This document shows, piece after piece, positions 6,029-13,879 of a stretch of DNA of 18,514 nt; the first letter of the stretch is position 1, and every line of letters starts with the position of its first letter. Under the pieces are notes generated by a model. It searched no databases and was not told where the DNA came from. It saw only the letters and a program-made list of their open reading frames with translations. The DNA is from Bacteroidales bacterium UBA4073 (GTDB lineage: Bacteria > Bacteroidota > Bacteroidia > Bacteroidales > Tenuifilaceae). Location of the stretch: the NCBI GenBank assembly GCA_002383425.1, contig DFYV01000161.1, positions 1 to 18,514 of the forward strand, in the 5' to 3' direction. The translations under genes were made by a program, and so were the position numbers.

Positions 6029-6099
6029 TAACCACTCAGGCACTAAGGTCACTAAGGTTCACTAAGTGTTTCTTAGTGTACTAAGTGTCTAAGTGGTTA
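6029..6099. repeat. CACTAAGG imperfect palindrome
   Basis: TAACCACT (6029-6036) pairs with AGTGGTTA (6092-6099). Between them CACTAAGG-type units run inward on both arms (four on the left, three on the right) around a short centre near 6068-6072. It would fold into one long hairpin. It is not followed by a T-run and there is no gene close upstream, so a terminator role is unlikely. Confidence 0.75.
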
Positions 6100-6113
6100 T
6101 TAAACCTTCAAAG

Positions 6114-6217
6114 GTTCAAAGTTAAAAGTTTGAGATTCAAAATTAAGGATTCCAAATTTCAGGCTCAAAACCCCTGCTTTACTATCAACGAACAACTAAC
6201 AACGAACAACTATCAAT
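6114..6217 (+). repeat. Seven-base-period tract, copy 2
   Basis: Nine heptamers (GTTCAAA, GTTAAAA, GTTTGAG, ATTCAAA, ATTAAGG, ATTCCAA, ATTTCAG, GCTCAAA, ACCCCTG) at 6114-6176, then a link and AACGAAC/AACTAAC units to about 6217. Same order of parts as copy 1 but with fewer units in the first set. Confidence 0.8.
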
Positions 6218-6238
6218 CAAAATCGCTTAAATTTTCAT

Positions 6239-6269
6239 TTGACATTTGAATTTTTTTGGGGTATCTTTC
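6239..6269 (+). promoter_or_regulatory. Promoter candidate for the small membrane ORF and Nudix gene
   Basis: TTG at 6239-6241, 20 bases, then TATCTTTC at 6262-6269, one letter from TAnnTTTG. It is 24 bases before the ATG at 6294. Confidence 0.45.
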
Positions 6270-6293
6270 AAACTCCATACTAAACCTAAAGGT

Positions 6294-6410
6294 ATGTTAA
6301 AACATCAAATTCTCATAACGGTTGCAATTATTGCTTTAGCAATATGGATAGGATTCAAAATACGCGACAGGAAACAATCGGACAACGACGATAACCCTTT
6401 AAACGAATAG
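6294..6410 (+). CDS. Small one-helix membrane protein (38 residues)
   Basis: ATG at 6294, TAG at 6408-6410. After MLKHQ comes one hydrophobic helix (ILITVAIIALAIWIGF, residues 6-21), then a basic turn (KIRDRK) and an acidic tail (DNDDNPLNE). By the positive-inside rule the tail is cytoplasmic. It lies between a promoter-like pair and the Nudix gene, whose ATG is six bases after its stop, so the two are likely cotranscribed. The helix-plus-charged-tail pattern is what real small membrane proteins look like, and chance would rarely give it in this position, but I know no family. Confidence 0.55.
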   Translation: MLKHQILITVAIIALAIWIGFKIRDRKQSDNDDNPLNE

Positions 6411-6416
6411 TTAGCC

Positions 6417-6875
6417 ATGTTTACCTACCCCTATCCTCGAATGCTCGTAACTGTTGATGCTGTTGTTTTTGTTATCGACAAGCATAATACACCAACACAT
6501 TTACTGCTGATAGAGCGTGGAAATGACCCCTTTAAAGGGCATTATGCGTTACCCGGAGGATTTCCCGAGATGGATGAGCTGCTTGTGCATGCTGCTACAC
6601 GTGAGCTACAGGAAGAAACTGGCATAAGTGGATTAGAACTAAGGCAAATTGGCGCTTTCGACGATATCGACAGGGATCCCCGGGATAGAAACATTGCCAT
6701 TGCATTTTGGGGAGTGATACGCAACGCCGTGAACCCAACTGCCGGCGACGATGCAGCAAAAGCCCAATGGTTTCCTATTAACCAGCTCCCCCCTCTGGCG
6801 TTTGACCATGCAAAAATAGTTAAGGCAGCCCTTGACTGCCTTAAAGAATGGTTCCAAACAAAAAATGGTAGATAG
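6417..6875 (+). CDS. Nudix hydrolase
   Basis: 152 residues. The Nudix box is complete: Gly48-x5-Glu54-x7-Arg62-Glu63-Leu64-x-Glu66-Glu67-x-Gly69-Ile70, preceded by HYALPGGF. Nudix enzymes split a nucleoside diphosphate linked to another group, using Mg held by the glutamates of the box. The start (PYPRMLVTVDAVVF), the GNDPFKGHYALPGGF stretch and the DIDRDPRDRNIAIAFWG segment (83-99) resemble ADP-ribose pyrophosphatase-like and NrtR-related Nudix domains. There is no DNA-binding winged helix at the C-terminus, so it is an enzyme rather than an NrtR-type regulator. The exact substrate cannot be read from the sequence. It follows the 38-residue membrane ORF by six bases, and heptamer repeats follow its stop. 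Confidence 0.88.
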   Translation: MFTYPYPRMLVTVDAVVFVIDKHNTPTHLLLIERGNDPFKGHYALPGGFPEMDELLVHAATRELQEETGISGLELRQIGAFDDIDRDPRDRNIAIAFWGVIRNAVNPTAGDDAAKAQWFPINQLPPLAFDHAKIVKAALDCLKEWFQTKNGR

Positions 6876-6972
6876 TTGTTCGTTGTTCGTAATACAAGGG
6901 TTTTAAATTTGGAATTTTGAATCTTTATCCTTCAACTTTTAACTTTTAACCTTTAACCTTTAACTTTTAACT
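6876..6972 (-). repeat. Seven-base-period tract, copy 3 (inverted)
   Basis: Read in reverse complement the order is GTTAAAG/GTTAAAA-type heptamers (6905-6972), then ACCCTTG, then GAACAACGAACAACTA next to the Nudix stop: the same architecture as copies 1 and 2. It fills the gap between the convergent Nudix and cysN genes. No obvious terminator hairpin is present for either gene. Confidence 0.75.
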
Positions 6973-7002
6973 TCGGCCCTCGAAATGGTTGATGGTTGGC
7001 GG

Positions 7003-8280
7003 TTAAATTATCATACCTGCACCTACGGTAACATTGGTTGCCTCATCAATTAGGATTAAACTACCTGTTACGCGATTCTGACGGTACGAATCGTAGAACA
7101 ATGGTTTTGTAGTGCGAATCGATATACATGCAATGTCGTTCATTCCTATTGATTTGTTGCTGTAGTCTTTTTCGAGGGTGTTGAAGTCGACTTTATACTT
7201 AACCTCCTTAACCATGCAGCGCAAATCGTTTGTGGTATGCTTCAAGGCATACTTACCACCCGGAATCATCGGTTTATCGCCTAACCAGCAAACCATCAGT
7301 TCAATATCCTGGCCTTGTTTAATACCATTCTCCTCGGAAATAATCATGCACCCGCGCGAAACATCAAGGTCATCCTCTAAAATAATAGTACCTGACTGTG
7401 GTGCGGTAATTGACTCAAGGTGGTCAGTCCAGAAATCGATTCCCTTGATGGTGGTGGTGAAACCCGAAGGTAAAACCTTTACCCTATCGCCAACCCTGAA
7501 TGTTCCGCTGGCCATACGGCCTGCATAACCACGGTAGTCGTGGAATTCAATGGATTGGGGACGAATAACGTACTGAACAGGAAACCGGGAATCGAGCTGA
7601 TTGTAATCATTAGATATGTAAAGGTTCTCAAGTAGATACATCAGCGTAGGGCCTTGATACCAATCCATATTCTTTGAACGGTCAACCACATTATCGCCCA
7701 ACAAAGCGCTTATTGGGATGAACCTTACATCGTAAAGATCGAGGTGAGTTGCAAACCCATGGAACTTTTGTTGAATGTTATCAAAAACCTCCTGCCTGAA
7801 TTCGACAAGGTCCATTTTATTCACGCAAACAATAACGTGCGGAATTCGCAGCAGCGAAGCAATATAGGCATGCCTGATGGTTTGTTCAATAACCCCATGG
7901 CGTGCGTCAACAAGAATAACAGCAGCATTAGCAGTAGATGCACCGGTAACCATGTTACGTGTGTACTGCACATGACCGGGCGTATCGGCAATAATGAATT
8001 TACGTTTTGGCGTATGGAAATACCTGTAAGCCACATCGATGGTAATGCCCTGCTCGCGCTCGGCACGCAAACCATCGGTTAAAAGGGCAAGGTTAACATA
8101 CTCTTCCCCTTTCTTAATGCTTGCACGTTCAATGGCCTCGAGCTGATCCTGAAAAATGGCTTTTGAATCGTACAGCAATCGTCCAATCAGGGTGCTTTTA
8201 CCATCATCAACACTACCGGCTGTTGTAAAGCGTAAAAGCTCCATATCTAAGTACGAGCGTTCAATTGTTTTGTCTTCCAT
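7003..8280 (-). CDS. cysN: Sulfate adenylyltransferase subunit 1 (GTPase)
   Basis: 425 residues, normal for a stand-alone CysN. It is the EF-Tu-like GTPase subunit of ATP sulfurylase: GTP hydrolysis drives CysD to make adenosine 5'-phosphosulfate from ATP and sulfate. Visible G motifs: P-loop AGSVDDGKST (21-30), REQGITIDVAY (75-85) as switch I, DTPGH (99-103), NKMD (154-157) and ISAL near 192-195. Beta-barrel domains follow to the end. There is no APS-kinase domain fused at the C-terminus; a separate cysC is present two genes upstream. The ATG at 8280 lies 18 bases after the cysD stop, so the pair is cotranscribed. It is the last gene of the run, ending 30 bases from the inverted heptamer tract. 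Confidence 0.96.
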   Translation of the reverse strand: MEDKTIERSYLDMELLRFTTAGSVDDGKSTLIGRLLYDSKAIFQDQLEAIERASIKKGEEYVNLALLTDGLRAEREQGITIDVAYRYFHTPKRKFIIADTPGHVQYTRNMVTGASTANAAVILVDARHGVIEQTIRHAYIASLLRIPHVIVCVNKMDLVEFRQEVFDNIQQKFHGFATHLDLYDVRFIPISALLGDNVVDRSKNMDWYQGPTLMYLLENLYISNDYNQLDSRFPVQYVIRPQSIEFHDYRGYAGRMASGTFRVGDRVKVLPSGFTTTIKGIDFWTDHLESITAPQSGTIILEDDLDVSRGCMIISEENGIKQGQDIELMVCWLGDKPMIPGGKYALKHTTNDLRCMVKEVKYKVDFNTLEKDYSNKSIGMNDIACISIRTTKPLFYDSYRQNRVTGSLILIDEATNVTVGAGMII

Positions 8281-8298
8281 TGTAAAAAGTTTGTGAAG

Positions 8299-9207
8299 CT
8301 AAAAGTAACCTTCAATTTTTCTGTCCTCCATGGCTGCCTCGGAGCGCTTATCGTCGGCACGACCGCCGCGTTCAGTTATACGGGTGGCAGCAACCTCGCG
8401 GATAATATCCTCAACGCTATTAGCCAACGATTCAATAGCCCCCGTGCAGGTAGCATCGCCAATGGTTCGGAAACGTACAATACGCTTTTCAGTTTTTTCG
8501 GTGTCCTTCATTTTCAGGTAGGGTGTTTTGGCGTATAATACTCCATCGCGTTCAAAAACCTCACGTTCGTGGGAAAAGTAGAGTGATGGTATGGGGATAT
8601 TCTCAAGCAAAATATACTGCCAAACGTCCATCTCAGTCCAGTTGCTAATAGGAAATACCCTGAAGTGTTCTCCCAAGTTTTTCCGTCCATTGAAAAGGTT
8701 CCAAAGTTCAGGTCGTTGATTTTTGGGGTCCCACTGCCCAAACTCGTCGCGGTGCGAAAAGAAACGCTCCTTGGCTCTTGCCTTTTCCTCGTCGCGACGG
8801 CCACCCCCCATGGCGCAATCAATCTTCAGCTCTTCAATGGCATCGAGCAAGGTAATGGTTTGCAGCTTATTACGACTGGCAGTATAACCGGTTTCCTCAA
8901 CTACTCTCCCCTTGTCGATTGAATCCTGCACATACCTGACAATCAGCTTAACCCCTGTTTCCTGCACAAGCCAATCGCGGAAATCGAGAGTTTCCTGAAA
9001 GTTATGACCCGTATCGATATGCATCAAAGGGAAAGGGACTTTAGCGGGATAAAAAGCCTTTCGGGCCATGTGGAACATTACTATGGAATCTTTTCCCCCG
9101 CTAAAAAGCATTACAGGATTCTCAAATTGTGATACCACCTCGCGGATAACATATATTGCTTCCGACTCAAGCTCGCGCAGGTGGTTTATTGGCACTTTTT
9201 TACTCAT
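8299..9207 (-). CDS. cysD: Sulfate adenylyltransferase subunit 2
   Basis: 302 residues, full length. This is the ATP pyrophosphatase-type catalytic subunit of ATP sulfurylase, which works with CysN in the cytosol. The PP-loop SGGKDS is at 36-41 after ENPVMLF, followed by HIDTGHNFQE and the conserved GGGRRDEEKARAKER block (near 134-148), SNWTEMDVWQYI, and the closing GGRADDKRSEAAMEDRKIEGYF-type tail that marks CysD. The start ATG at 9207 gives a standard N-terminus (INHLRELESEAIYVIREV). It is 26 bases after cysC and 18 before cysN. Nothing unusual is seen. Confidence 0.97.
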   Translation of the reverse strand: MSKKVPINHLRELESEAIYVIREVVSQFENPVMLFSGGKDSIVMFHMARKAFYPAKVPFPLMHIDTGHNFQETLDFRDWLVQETGVKLIVRYVQDSIDKGRVVEETGYTASRNKLQTITLLDAIEELKIDCAMGGGRRDEEKARAKERFFSHRDEFGQWDPKNQRPELWNLFNGRKNLGEHFRVFPISNWTEMDVWQYILLENIPIPSLYFSHEREVFERDGVLYAKTPYLKMKDTEKTEKRIVRFRTIGDATCTGAIESLANSVEDIIREVAATRITERGGRADDKRSEAAMEDRKIEGYF

Positions 9208-9233
9208 ATCTATATTTTTTCAAAATCAATACA

Positions 9234-9770
9234 TTAAACATCGCACCATTTCAGGAAATGGGAATAAAGTGCATCGGCTGCTTCGTTCACGTTTAGCTCA
9301 GCTGTGCTCAAATGCAAGTTGGGATGTAGGGGATTTTCATACCTATCGGATATCCCTGTAAAATTTAAAAGCAAACCGTTCATCGCTTTACTATAGTTTC
9401 CTTTAAAATCGCGCGATTGGCAGACCTCCACCGGGGCATCGGTAAATACCTCGTAAAATGAATTTTCACCAACAACCGACCTTGCCATTTGGCGCATCGA
9501 TTGCAGGGGCGAAACAAAGCAGCAAATTGAGACCACACCCTGTGAGTTGAGTAGCTTGGCCACATTGGCCACCCTACGAATGTTTTCAGTCCTATCAGCT
9601 TCACTGTATCCCAAATCGGCACATAAGCCACTTCGTACCTCATCGCCATCGAGCAACACCACAGGAATGTTTAGCTGCCGAATCTTACCCTGTAATACTT
9701 TTCCCAGCGTAGTTTTACCCGAAGCTGGCAAACCGGTAAGCCAAATGGTAATAGGTCGTTGTAAATTCAT
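9234..9770 (-). CDS. cysC: Adenylylsulfate (APS) kinase
   Basis: 178 residues from the ATG at 9770 (a TTG lies one codon upstream). It phosphorylates APS to PAPS with ATP. The P-loop GLPASGKT is at 13-20, followed by DGDEVRSGLCADLGYSEADR and ENIRRV, the APS-binding region, and later SRDFKGNYSKA and NFTGISDRYENP, which match the RDxKGLYxKA and FTGIxxxYExP signatures. Some positions are unlike the common type (DGDEVR for DGDNVR, FVSPLQSMR for FISPxRxxR), so it belongs to a diverged branch, but all functional blocks are present. It begins 8 bases after the lolA stop and is followed by cysD, which supplies its substrate; channelling from CysDN is plausible but not shown. Confidence 0.93.
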   Translation of the reverse strand: MNLQRPITIWLTGLPASGKTTLGKVLQGKIRQLNIPVVLLDGDEVRSGLCADLGYSEADRTENIRRVANVAKLLNSQGVVSICCFVSPLQSMRQMARSVVGENSFYEVFTDAPVEVCQSRDFKGNYSKAMNGLLLNFTGISDRYENPLHPNLHLSTAELNVNEAADALYSHFLKWCDV

Positions 9771-9778
9771 CAAATAAC

Positions 9779-10420
9779 CTACCTCATATCAATAACTTCA
9801 ACTCCCTTGTGCTTATCTACATCGAATATGAACCTATCGGCACGTAAAGGAATATTTGATTTGAAGCTCTTTATTTGAATGATGTAATTATTACCGTCCT
9901 TCCCCTGATAGCGAATAAGGAAGGGCTCAAAGGTGTAGGCATCAAACTGTATTTTTACCGATGAGTATGGCAAATTCAAATCGCGCGGGAAAAAATCGAC
10001 CTCGTGTAATACCCTACTTTTTCCCTTTTGCTGCCCAATGTACTTAAACTTAAAGTTCTTATCGTAATCCTTAAACAGTGTAGTGGGGTCGTCCAGAAAG
10101 CCATTTTCACTCATATCCATTCTTGATATGGTTACCTCTTTAGCCTCTTTAATGTATTGCCATTTGGTTTGGCCATCGGAGTAAACCTCCATGCCCATAA
10201 GGTCAAGGTAGAACATCTTCCCTTTTGCAAGTATTTTACCCTGATGTGTATCGGTTATATGCTCTTGCAGGTTTTCGAGAGTGAAGGTGAATAAGGCCGA
10301 CAGAGATTCTAATCCCTGCATTTTACTGCTAAAATCCTTAACAATATCTTCAGGCTTAACAGACTGACCTAATGACACAAGCGATGATAAAATAAGAAGC
10401 AAACTCAAAAATTGTTTCAT
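9779..10420 (-). CDS. lolA: Outer-membrane lipoprotein carrier LolA-like protein
   Basis: 213 residues from the ATG at 10420, chosen because it gives a clean signal peptide (MKQFLSLLLILSSLVSLGQ); an upstream ATG at 10444 adds eight residues that spoil it. The mature part shows LolA features: an opening helix with DIVKDFSSKMQGLESLSALF, strands with GKILAKGKMFYLDL and EVYSDGQTKWQYI, and a hinge with the PxTLFKDYDKNFKFKY stretch typical of Bacteroidetes LolA homologs. LolA carries lipoproteins across the periplasm. Its place directly after ftsK repeats the well-known ftsK-lolA order. A -7-like TATTTTTG lies at 10449-10442 but without a clear -33 partner, so read-through from ftsK is the simpler view. 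Stop to cysC start is 8 bases. Confidence 0.85.
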   Translation of the reverse strand: MKQFLSLLLILSSLVSLGQSVKPEDIVKDFSSKMQGLESLSALFTFTLENLQEHITDTHQGKILAKGKMFYLDLMGMEVYSDGQTKWQYIKEAKEVTISRMDMSENGFLDDPTTLFKDYDKNFKFKYIGQQKGKSRVLHEVDFFPRDLNLPYSSVKIQFDAYTFEPFLIRYQGKDGNNYIIQIKSFKSNIPLRADRFIFDVDKHKGVEVIDMR

Positions 10421-10460
10421 TCTTCCAAATATTAATTCGTGCAAAAATACAAAATAGAAA

Positions 10461-12899
10461 CTAAACTTCCGATAAAGTATTCAAAATGCGTTCCAATGAT
10501 ACCTCGTCAACTATTAAAACCTGACGGGATTTGCTCCCCTCGGCAGGGCCAACAATACCTGCAGCTTCCAGCTGGTCCATAATGCGACCTGCACGGTTAT
10601 ATCCAATGGAAAACTTACGTTGAATTAGCGATGTTGAGCCTGATTGGGTTTGCACTACCAGGCGAGCAGCATCCTCAAAAAGTTCATCACGTCTTTTTAA
10701 ATCGATATCGGCAAGACCTTCCTGGCCTTCGGGGACAAACTCCGGTAACTCATAGGCATTTGGGTAACCAGGCTGATTCCCAATAAAATCAGTAATGCGT
10801 TCAATTTCAGGAATATCGACAAATGCACACTGAACGCGCACCAAATCGCTGCCGGCCGATACCAGCATATCGCCCCTTCCGATTAGGTTATTCGCCCCAG
10901 GTGTATCGAGTATTGTACGGGAATCGACCATTGAAGAAACCCTGAAAGCTACTCGTGCCGGGAAGTTTGCCTTTATAACGCCCGTAATGATATTGGTTGA
11001 TGGGCGTTGGGTGGCTATGATAAGGTGAATACCGATGGCCCTGGCTTTCTGGGCAAGACGGCCCAGCGGCATTTCGATCTCGCGGCCAGCCGTCATAATC
11101 AAATCGGCAAACTCATCGATTATTACCACAATATATGGTAAATACCTATGCCCATTGTTGGGGTTGAGCCGTCGGGCCACAAACTTCTGATTATACTCCT
11201 TGATTGTACGAACCTTAGCCATGTTCAAAAGTTTGTACCGGTCTTCCATCTCAACACTAAGCGAATTCAGCGTATAAATCACCTTTTGGGTATCGGTTAT
11301 TATGGCTTCTGCCGAATCGGGCAATTTTGCCAGGAAATGACGCTCCAGCTTATTGTATAAGGTTAGCTCAACCATTTTAGGGTCAACAAGCACAAACTTA
11401 ATCTCTGCCGGATGCTTTTTGTAAAGCAATGACGTTATTATTGCGTTTAGGCCTACCGATTTACCTTGTCCTGTGGCACCTGCAACAAGCAAGTGGGGTA
11501 ACCTGGTAAGGTCAAGTATGAAAATCTCGTTCGAGATTGTTTTACCTAAAGCGATTGCCAAATCGTACTTACACTCCTGAAACTTTTGCGACTTAATGAT
11601 AGAGTGCATCGATACCACTTCGGGATTTTGGTTGGGCACCTCTATGCCAATAGTTCCCTTTCCGGGAATAGGGGCTATTATTCGTATTCCCAATGCCGAT
11701 AGGCTAAGCGCAATGTCGTCTTCCAGACTTTTTATCTTGCTGATTCTAACCCCCGGTGCAGGAACAATCTCGTACAGAGTAACCGTTGGGCCAATGGTGG
11801 CTTTTATCTTGTCAATCTGAATTTTATAATGTGATAGGGTTTCCACAATCTTATTCTTGTTCTCAACAAGCATCTCATTGGTTACCGGTGATTCTGTGTT
11901 CTTGTAATCTTCGAGAAGTTCGACCAGCGGTTTTTGGTAATTCGAGAGTTCCAGGGTTGGATCATATAGCTCCAGCCCATTTATATCGGAAATGGTTAAC
12001 TCTTTTTCCCTGTTACGTTCAATGGTGAAGTTCGCATCAATATGCGATTCTGAAGCAGTTTTGGTTTTACCCAAATCAGAATTTCCCGAAGGGATATCGA
12101 AATTCAGCTCAATTCCCGAATTATCGGTTAACTCAGAATCATCATCATAGTCATCATTACCATCGAAAATTTCACTCTCTGCTATATTGGGTTCAGGATT
12201 TTCGGTTTGAATGGCACCGTTAGCCTCTGCTTTAGTCCTTCCCTCGCCATGCTTACCCGAGGCCACAACACCTTTTACGGTGTTGAACAGGTAAAACGTA
12301 CCGCTTTGAAAATGGTAAAGCGATTTGGGAAGTATGTAGATGATATACGAAATAACAATGATTAAAACCAGAAAAGCTGCTCCAATCTTACCTATAATTG
12401 ACGATAACCACTCCGAAAGATAAAGTCCGTGAGCACCACCTAACCCGCTACCTAAGTAACCGCCAGAATCTTTAAATAAAAAACCCAAGGTAAGTGAACC
12501 AACCAGAATTCCAAGTAGTACCTTAAAGATAAATTTAATAATTCTACGTCTGATGAACTTTAGCAGCTTAAGTCCCCATACAATAAAGATGAAAGGGAAA
12601 GCTAATGCCGATACGCCAAACCAATGATTTATAAATTGGTTCGACAGCGATGCCCCCAGTTTACCCCCCCAGTTTCCAATTCGTTGCTCAACTGACGAAA
12701 AGATTGAAACCCATTCAATGCTTTGATCAATCTTCCATGTAAAGAGAAATGAAAGAAATGAGAGTAAAAAGTAAAAGCCTAAAAGGATTAGGAAAAGCCC
12801 TACAGTAAACCTAATTCGTTCATCCTTAACTAAGGACTCATCACTATCATCCTTTATCCCCGATTCCTCAACGTCAATATCTTTTCCCTTTTTTACCAT
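10461..12899 (-). CDS. ftsK: DNA translocase FtsK
   Basis: 812 residues. An acidic tail-like start (1-28) is followed by about four transmembrane helices (roughly 31-55, 92-113, 124-143, 170-190), then an acidic linker (205-300) rich in Asp, Glu and Asn. The motor follows: alpha and beta domains from about 320 with Walker A GATGQGKS (474-481) and Walker B VVIIDEFADLI (591-601), the ATQRPS switch, and a C-terminal gamma winged helix (near 745-812: TSLIQRKFSIGYNRAGRI and the ending RQVLIVDEVSLERIL). FtsK anchors to the septum and pumps DNA to clear the closing division site and activate XerCD. Nothing is missing; the short linker is common in this phylum. It lies 57 bases after the lipoprotein gene and just upstream of lolA. 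Confidence 0.96.
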   Translation of the reverse strand: MVKKGKDIDVEESGIKDDSDESLVKDERIRFTVGLFLILLGFYFLLSFLSFLFTWKIDQSIEWVSIFSSVEQRIGNWGGKLGASLSNQFINHWFGVSALAFPFIFIVWGLKLLKFIRRRIIKFIFKVLLGILVGSLTLGFLFKDSGGYLGSGLGGAHGLYLSEWLSSIIGKIGAAFLVLIIVISYIIYILPKSLYHFQSGTFYLFNTVKGVVASGKHGEGRTKAEANGAIQTENPEPNIAESEIFDGNDDYDDDSELTDNSGIELNFDIPSGNSDLGKTKTASESHIDANFTIERNREKELTISDINGLELYDPTLELSNYQKPLVELLEDYKNTESPVTNEMLVENKNKIVETLSHYKIQIDKIKATIGPTVTLYEIVPAPGVRISKIKSLEDDIALSLSALGIRIIAPIPGKGTIGIEVPNQNPEVVSMHSIIKSQKFQECKYDLAIALGKTISNEIFILDLTRLPHLLVAGATGQGKSVGLNAIITSLLYKKHPAEIKFVLVDPKMVELTLYNKLERHFLAKLPDSAEAIITDTQKVIYTLNSLSVEMEDRYKLLNMAKVRTIKEYNQKFVARRLNPNNGHRYLPYIVVIIDEFADLIMTAGREIEMPLGRLAQKARAIGIHLIIATQRPSTNIITGVIKANFPARVAFRVSSMVDSRTILDTPGANNLIGRGDMLVSAGSDLVRVQCAFVDIPEIERITDFIGNQPGYPNAYELPEFVPEGQEGLADIDLKRRDELFEDAARLVVQTQSGSTSLIQRKFSIGYNRAGRIMDQLEAAGIVGPAEGSKSRQVLIVDEVSLERILNTLSEV

Positions 12900-12956
12900 A
12901 AAACAAAATCGATGTAAAACCCTGCAAAGTTAAGATGAATAAATTTATCGACACAC

Positions 12957-13652
12957 CTATTGCTGAAGCAAATAGATAAGATCGGTCATAGTTTGATAAT
13001 CAACCTTCTTGTAATCGGCGGGAATGTTAAATGCGTAGCTATCAACTTTAGTTTCAGTAATCGATAGTGCCTTTAGCTTCATATCATACCTATTAAAACG
13101 CAGGCTAAAGCCAAGCATTACTCCATCTATATTTTCGAAGGGTGTGTTCATGTTTGGGTTTTCAATATTTATTTCATTTGTGTAGATGATTTCAAACTTA
13201 CTGTCCTGATTACCGTCAAAGTACCCCATTGCCCTTTTACACCTGTAACCCAGAAATTCGCAATCGTTTACCAATGTATCGATTATAACCTTTGGCATTC
13301 GTGCATACATGGCAGGATATTGACCATTAACGTAAGGCTCACTATGGTAAAGTTTTTTATCAAAAACCTTTAGTAAGGTGGAAAACTCCCTTTTGCCTGG
13401 TTGACTAATAATTGATATGGTAACCGCACCCGACAGGGCATCAATGGTATTAATAGTATTGTTATTGCAAAAACGTACAGTTAGTGAGCTTGGAAGAAGC
13501 TTTTTATCAATCGTGCAAAGGATTAAAGAATCATACTCAATGCCGTACACTATTTGTCCTTCGTTAATCACCTTAGGTTGTTTAGGCTCACAGCTACTAA
13601 CTGTAAGAAGTATAACCGTTACCCCTGTAAGTAGGCTTAAATGTTTGCTCAT
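12957..13652 (-). CDS. Lipoprotein, DUF4412/GLPGLI-like
   Basis: 231 residues from the ATG at 13652 (a TTG precedes it by one codon). The signal ends in VSSC with the lipid-anchor Cys21, so it is a lipoprotein of the periplasmic face or outer membrane. The mature part is strand-rich: GQIVYGIEYDS near 33-43, the central FLGYRCKRAMGYFDG with FEIIYTNEI, and PFENIDGVMLGFSLRFNRYDMKLKALSI, ending NIPADYKKVDY. This order (an I-x-Y-xI-Y opening, GYxCKKA, YYT-x-EI, P-F-x-I-x-GV) matches the Bacteroidetes DUF4412/GLPGLI kind of protein as I know it; the function is unknown. It heads the ftsK run with a promoter candidate upstream, and its role next to lolA may only reflect shared transcription. Confidence 0.7.
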   Translation of the reverse strand: MSKHLSLLTGVTVILLTVSSCEPKQPKVINEGQIVYGIEYDSLILCTIDKKLLPSSLTVRFCNNNTINTIDALSGAVTISIISQPGKREFSTLLKVFDKKLYHSEPYVNGQYPAMYARMPKVIIDTLVNDCEFLGYRCKRAMGYFDGNQDSKFEIIYTNEINIENPNMNTPFENIDGVMLGFSLRFNRYDMKLKALSITETKVDSYAFNIPADYKKVDYQTMTDLIYLLQQ

Positions 13653-13680
13653 CAATGGTTTGATTCAAGTTAATAACCTA

Positions 13681-13711
13681 TAAAAGTAGAAAATGTTTTT
13701 CGGTATTGCAA
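13681..13711 (-). promoter_or_regulatory. Promoter candidate for the lipoprotein-ftsK-lolA-cys run
   Basis: On the minus strand TTG (13711-13709), 20 bases, then TACTTTTA (13688-13681), one letter off TAnnTTTG. The ATG is 28 bases farther at 13652. Confidence 0.5.
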
Positions 13712-13810
13712 AAGTTTAACGCATTAGCCAAAGTAACACCGAAAATAGAACAAAAACATGTTTTTAAACATATCGATAATCAGTTGAGCAATTGTATTAC
13801 ATCAAGAGTA

Positions 13811-13844
13811 TTTTTATTAGGATTGCAAAAAATAGTTAGCTTTG
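13811..13844 (+). promoter_or_regulatory. Promoter candidate for arcC
   Basis: TAGCTTTG at 13837-13844 fits the Bacteroidetes -7 box exactly. A T-run at 13811-13815 lies 21 bases upstream as a weak -33. The ATG of arcC is 35 bases downstream. The 227-base divergent gap holds no other gene. Confidence 0.45.
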
Positions 13845-13879
13845 TATCTTCAAGTTGAATTTTATTTAAATTACTGTTT

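Larger units (their letters stand above)
5621..6293. other. Gene-free spacer with repeat copy C and a MITE-like insertion
   Basis: 673 bases. The first 200 bases show nothing except AACCATC heptamers at 5748-5762. The rest is a chain of elements: intergenic repeat copy C, the inserted MITE-like element, the CACTAAGG palindrome and heptamer tract copy 2, each listed separately, then the promoter candidate of the 38-residue ORF. Confidence 0.7.

Noticed and set aside
8293..8922. Plus-strand frames opposite cysD
   Set aside because: Overlaps with the clear CysD protein; they are frame shadows.
10442..10449. Separate lolA promoter
   Set aside because: A TATTTTTG box is present, but no TTG is found 19-21 bases upstream; the evidence is too weak to list.
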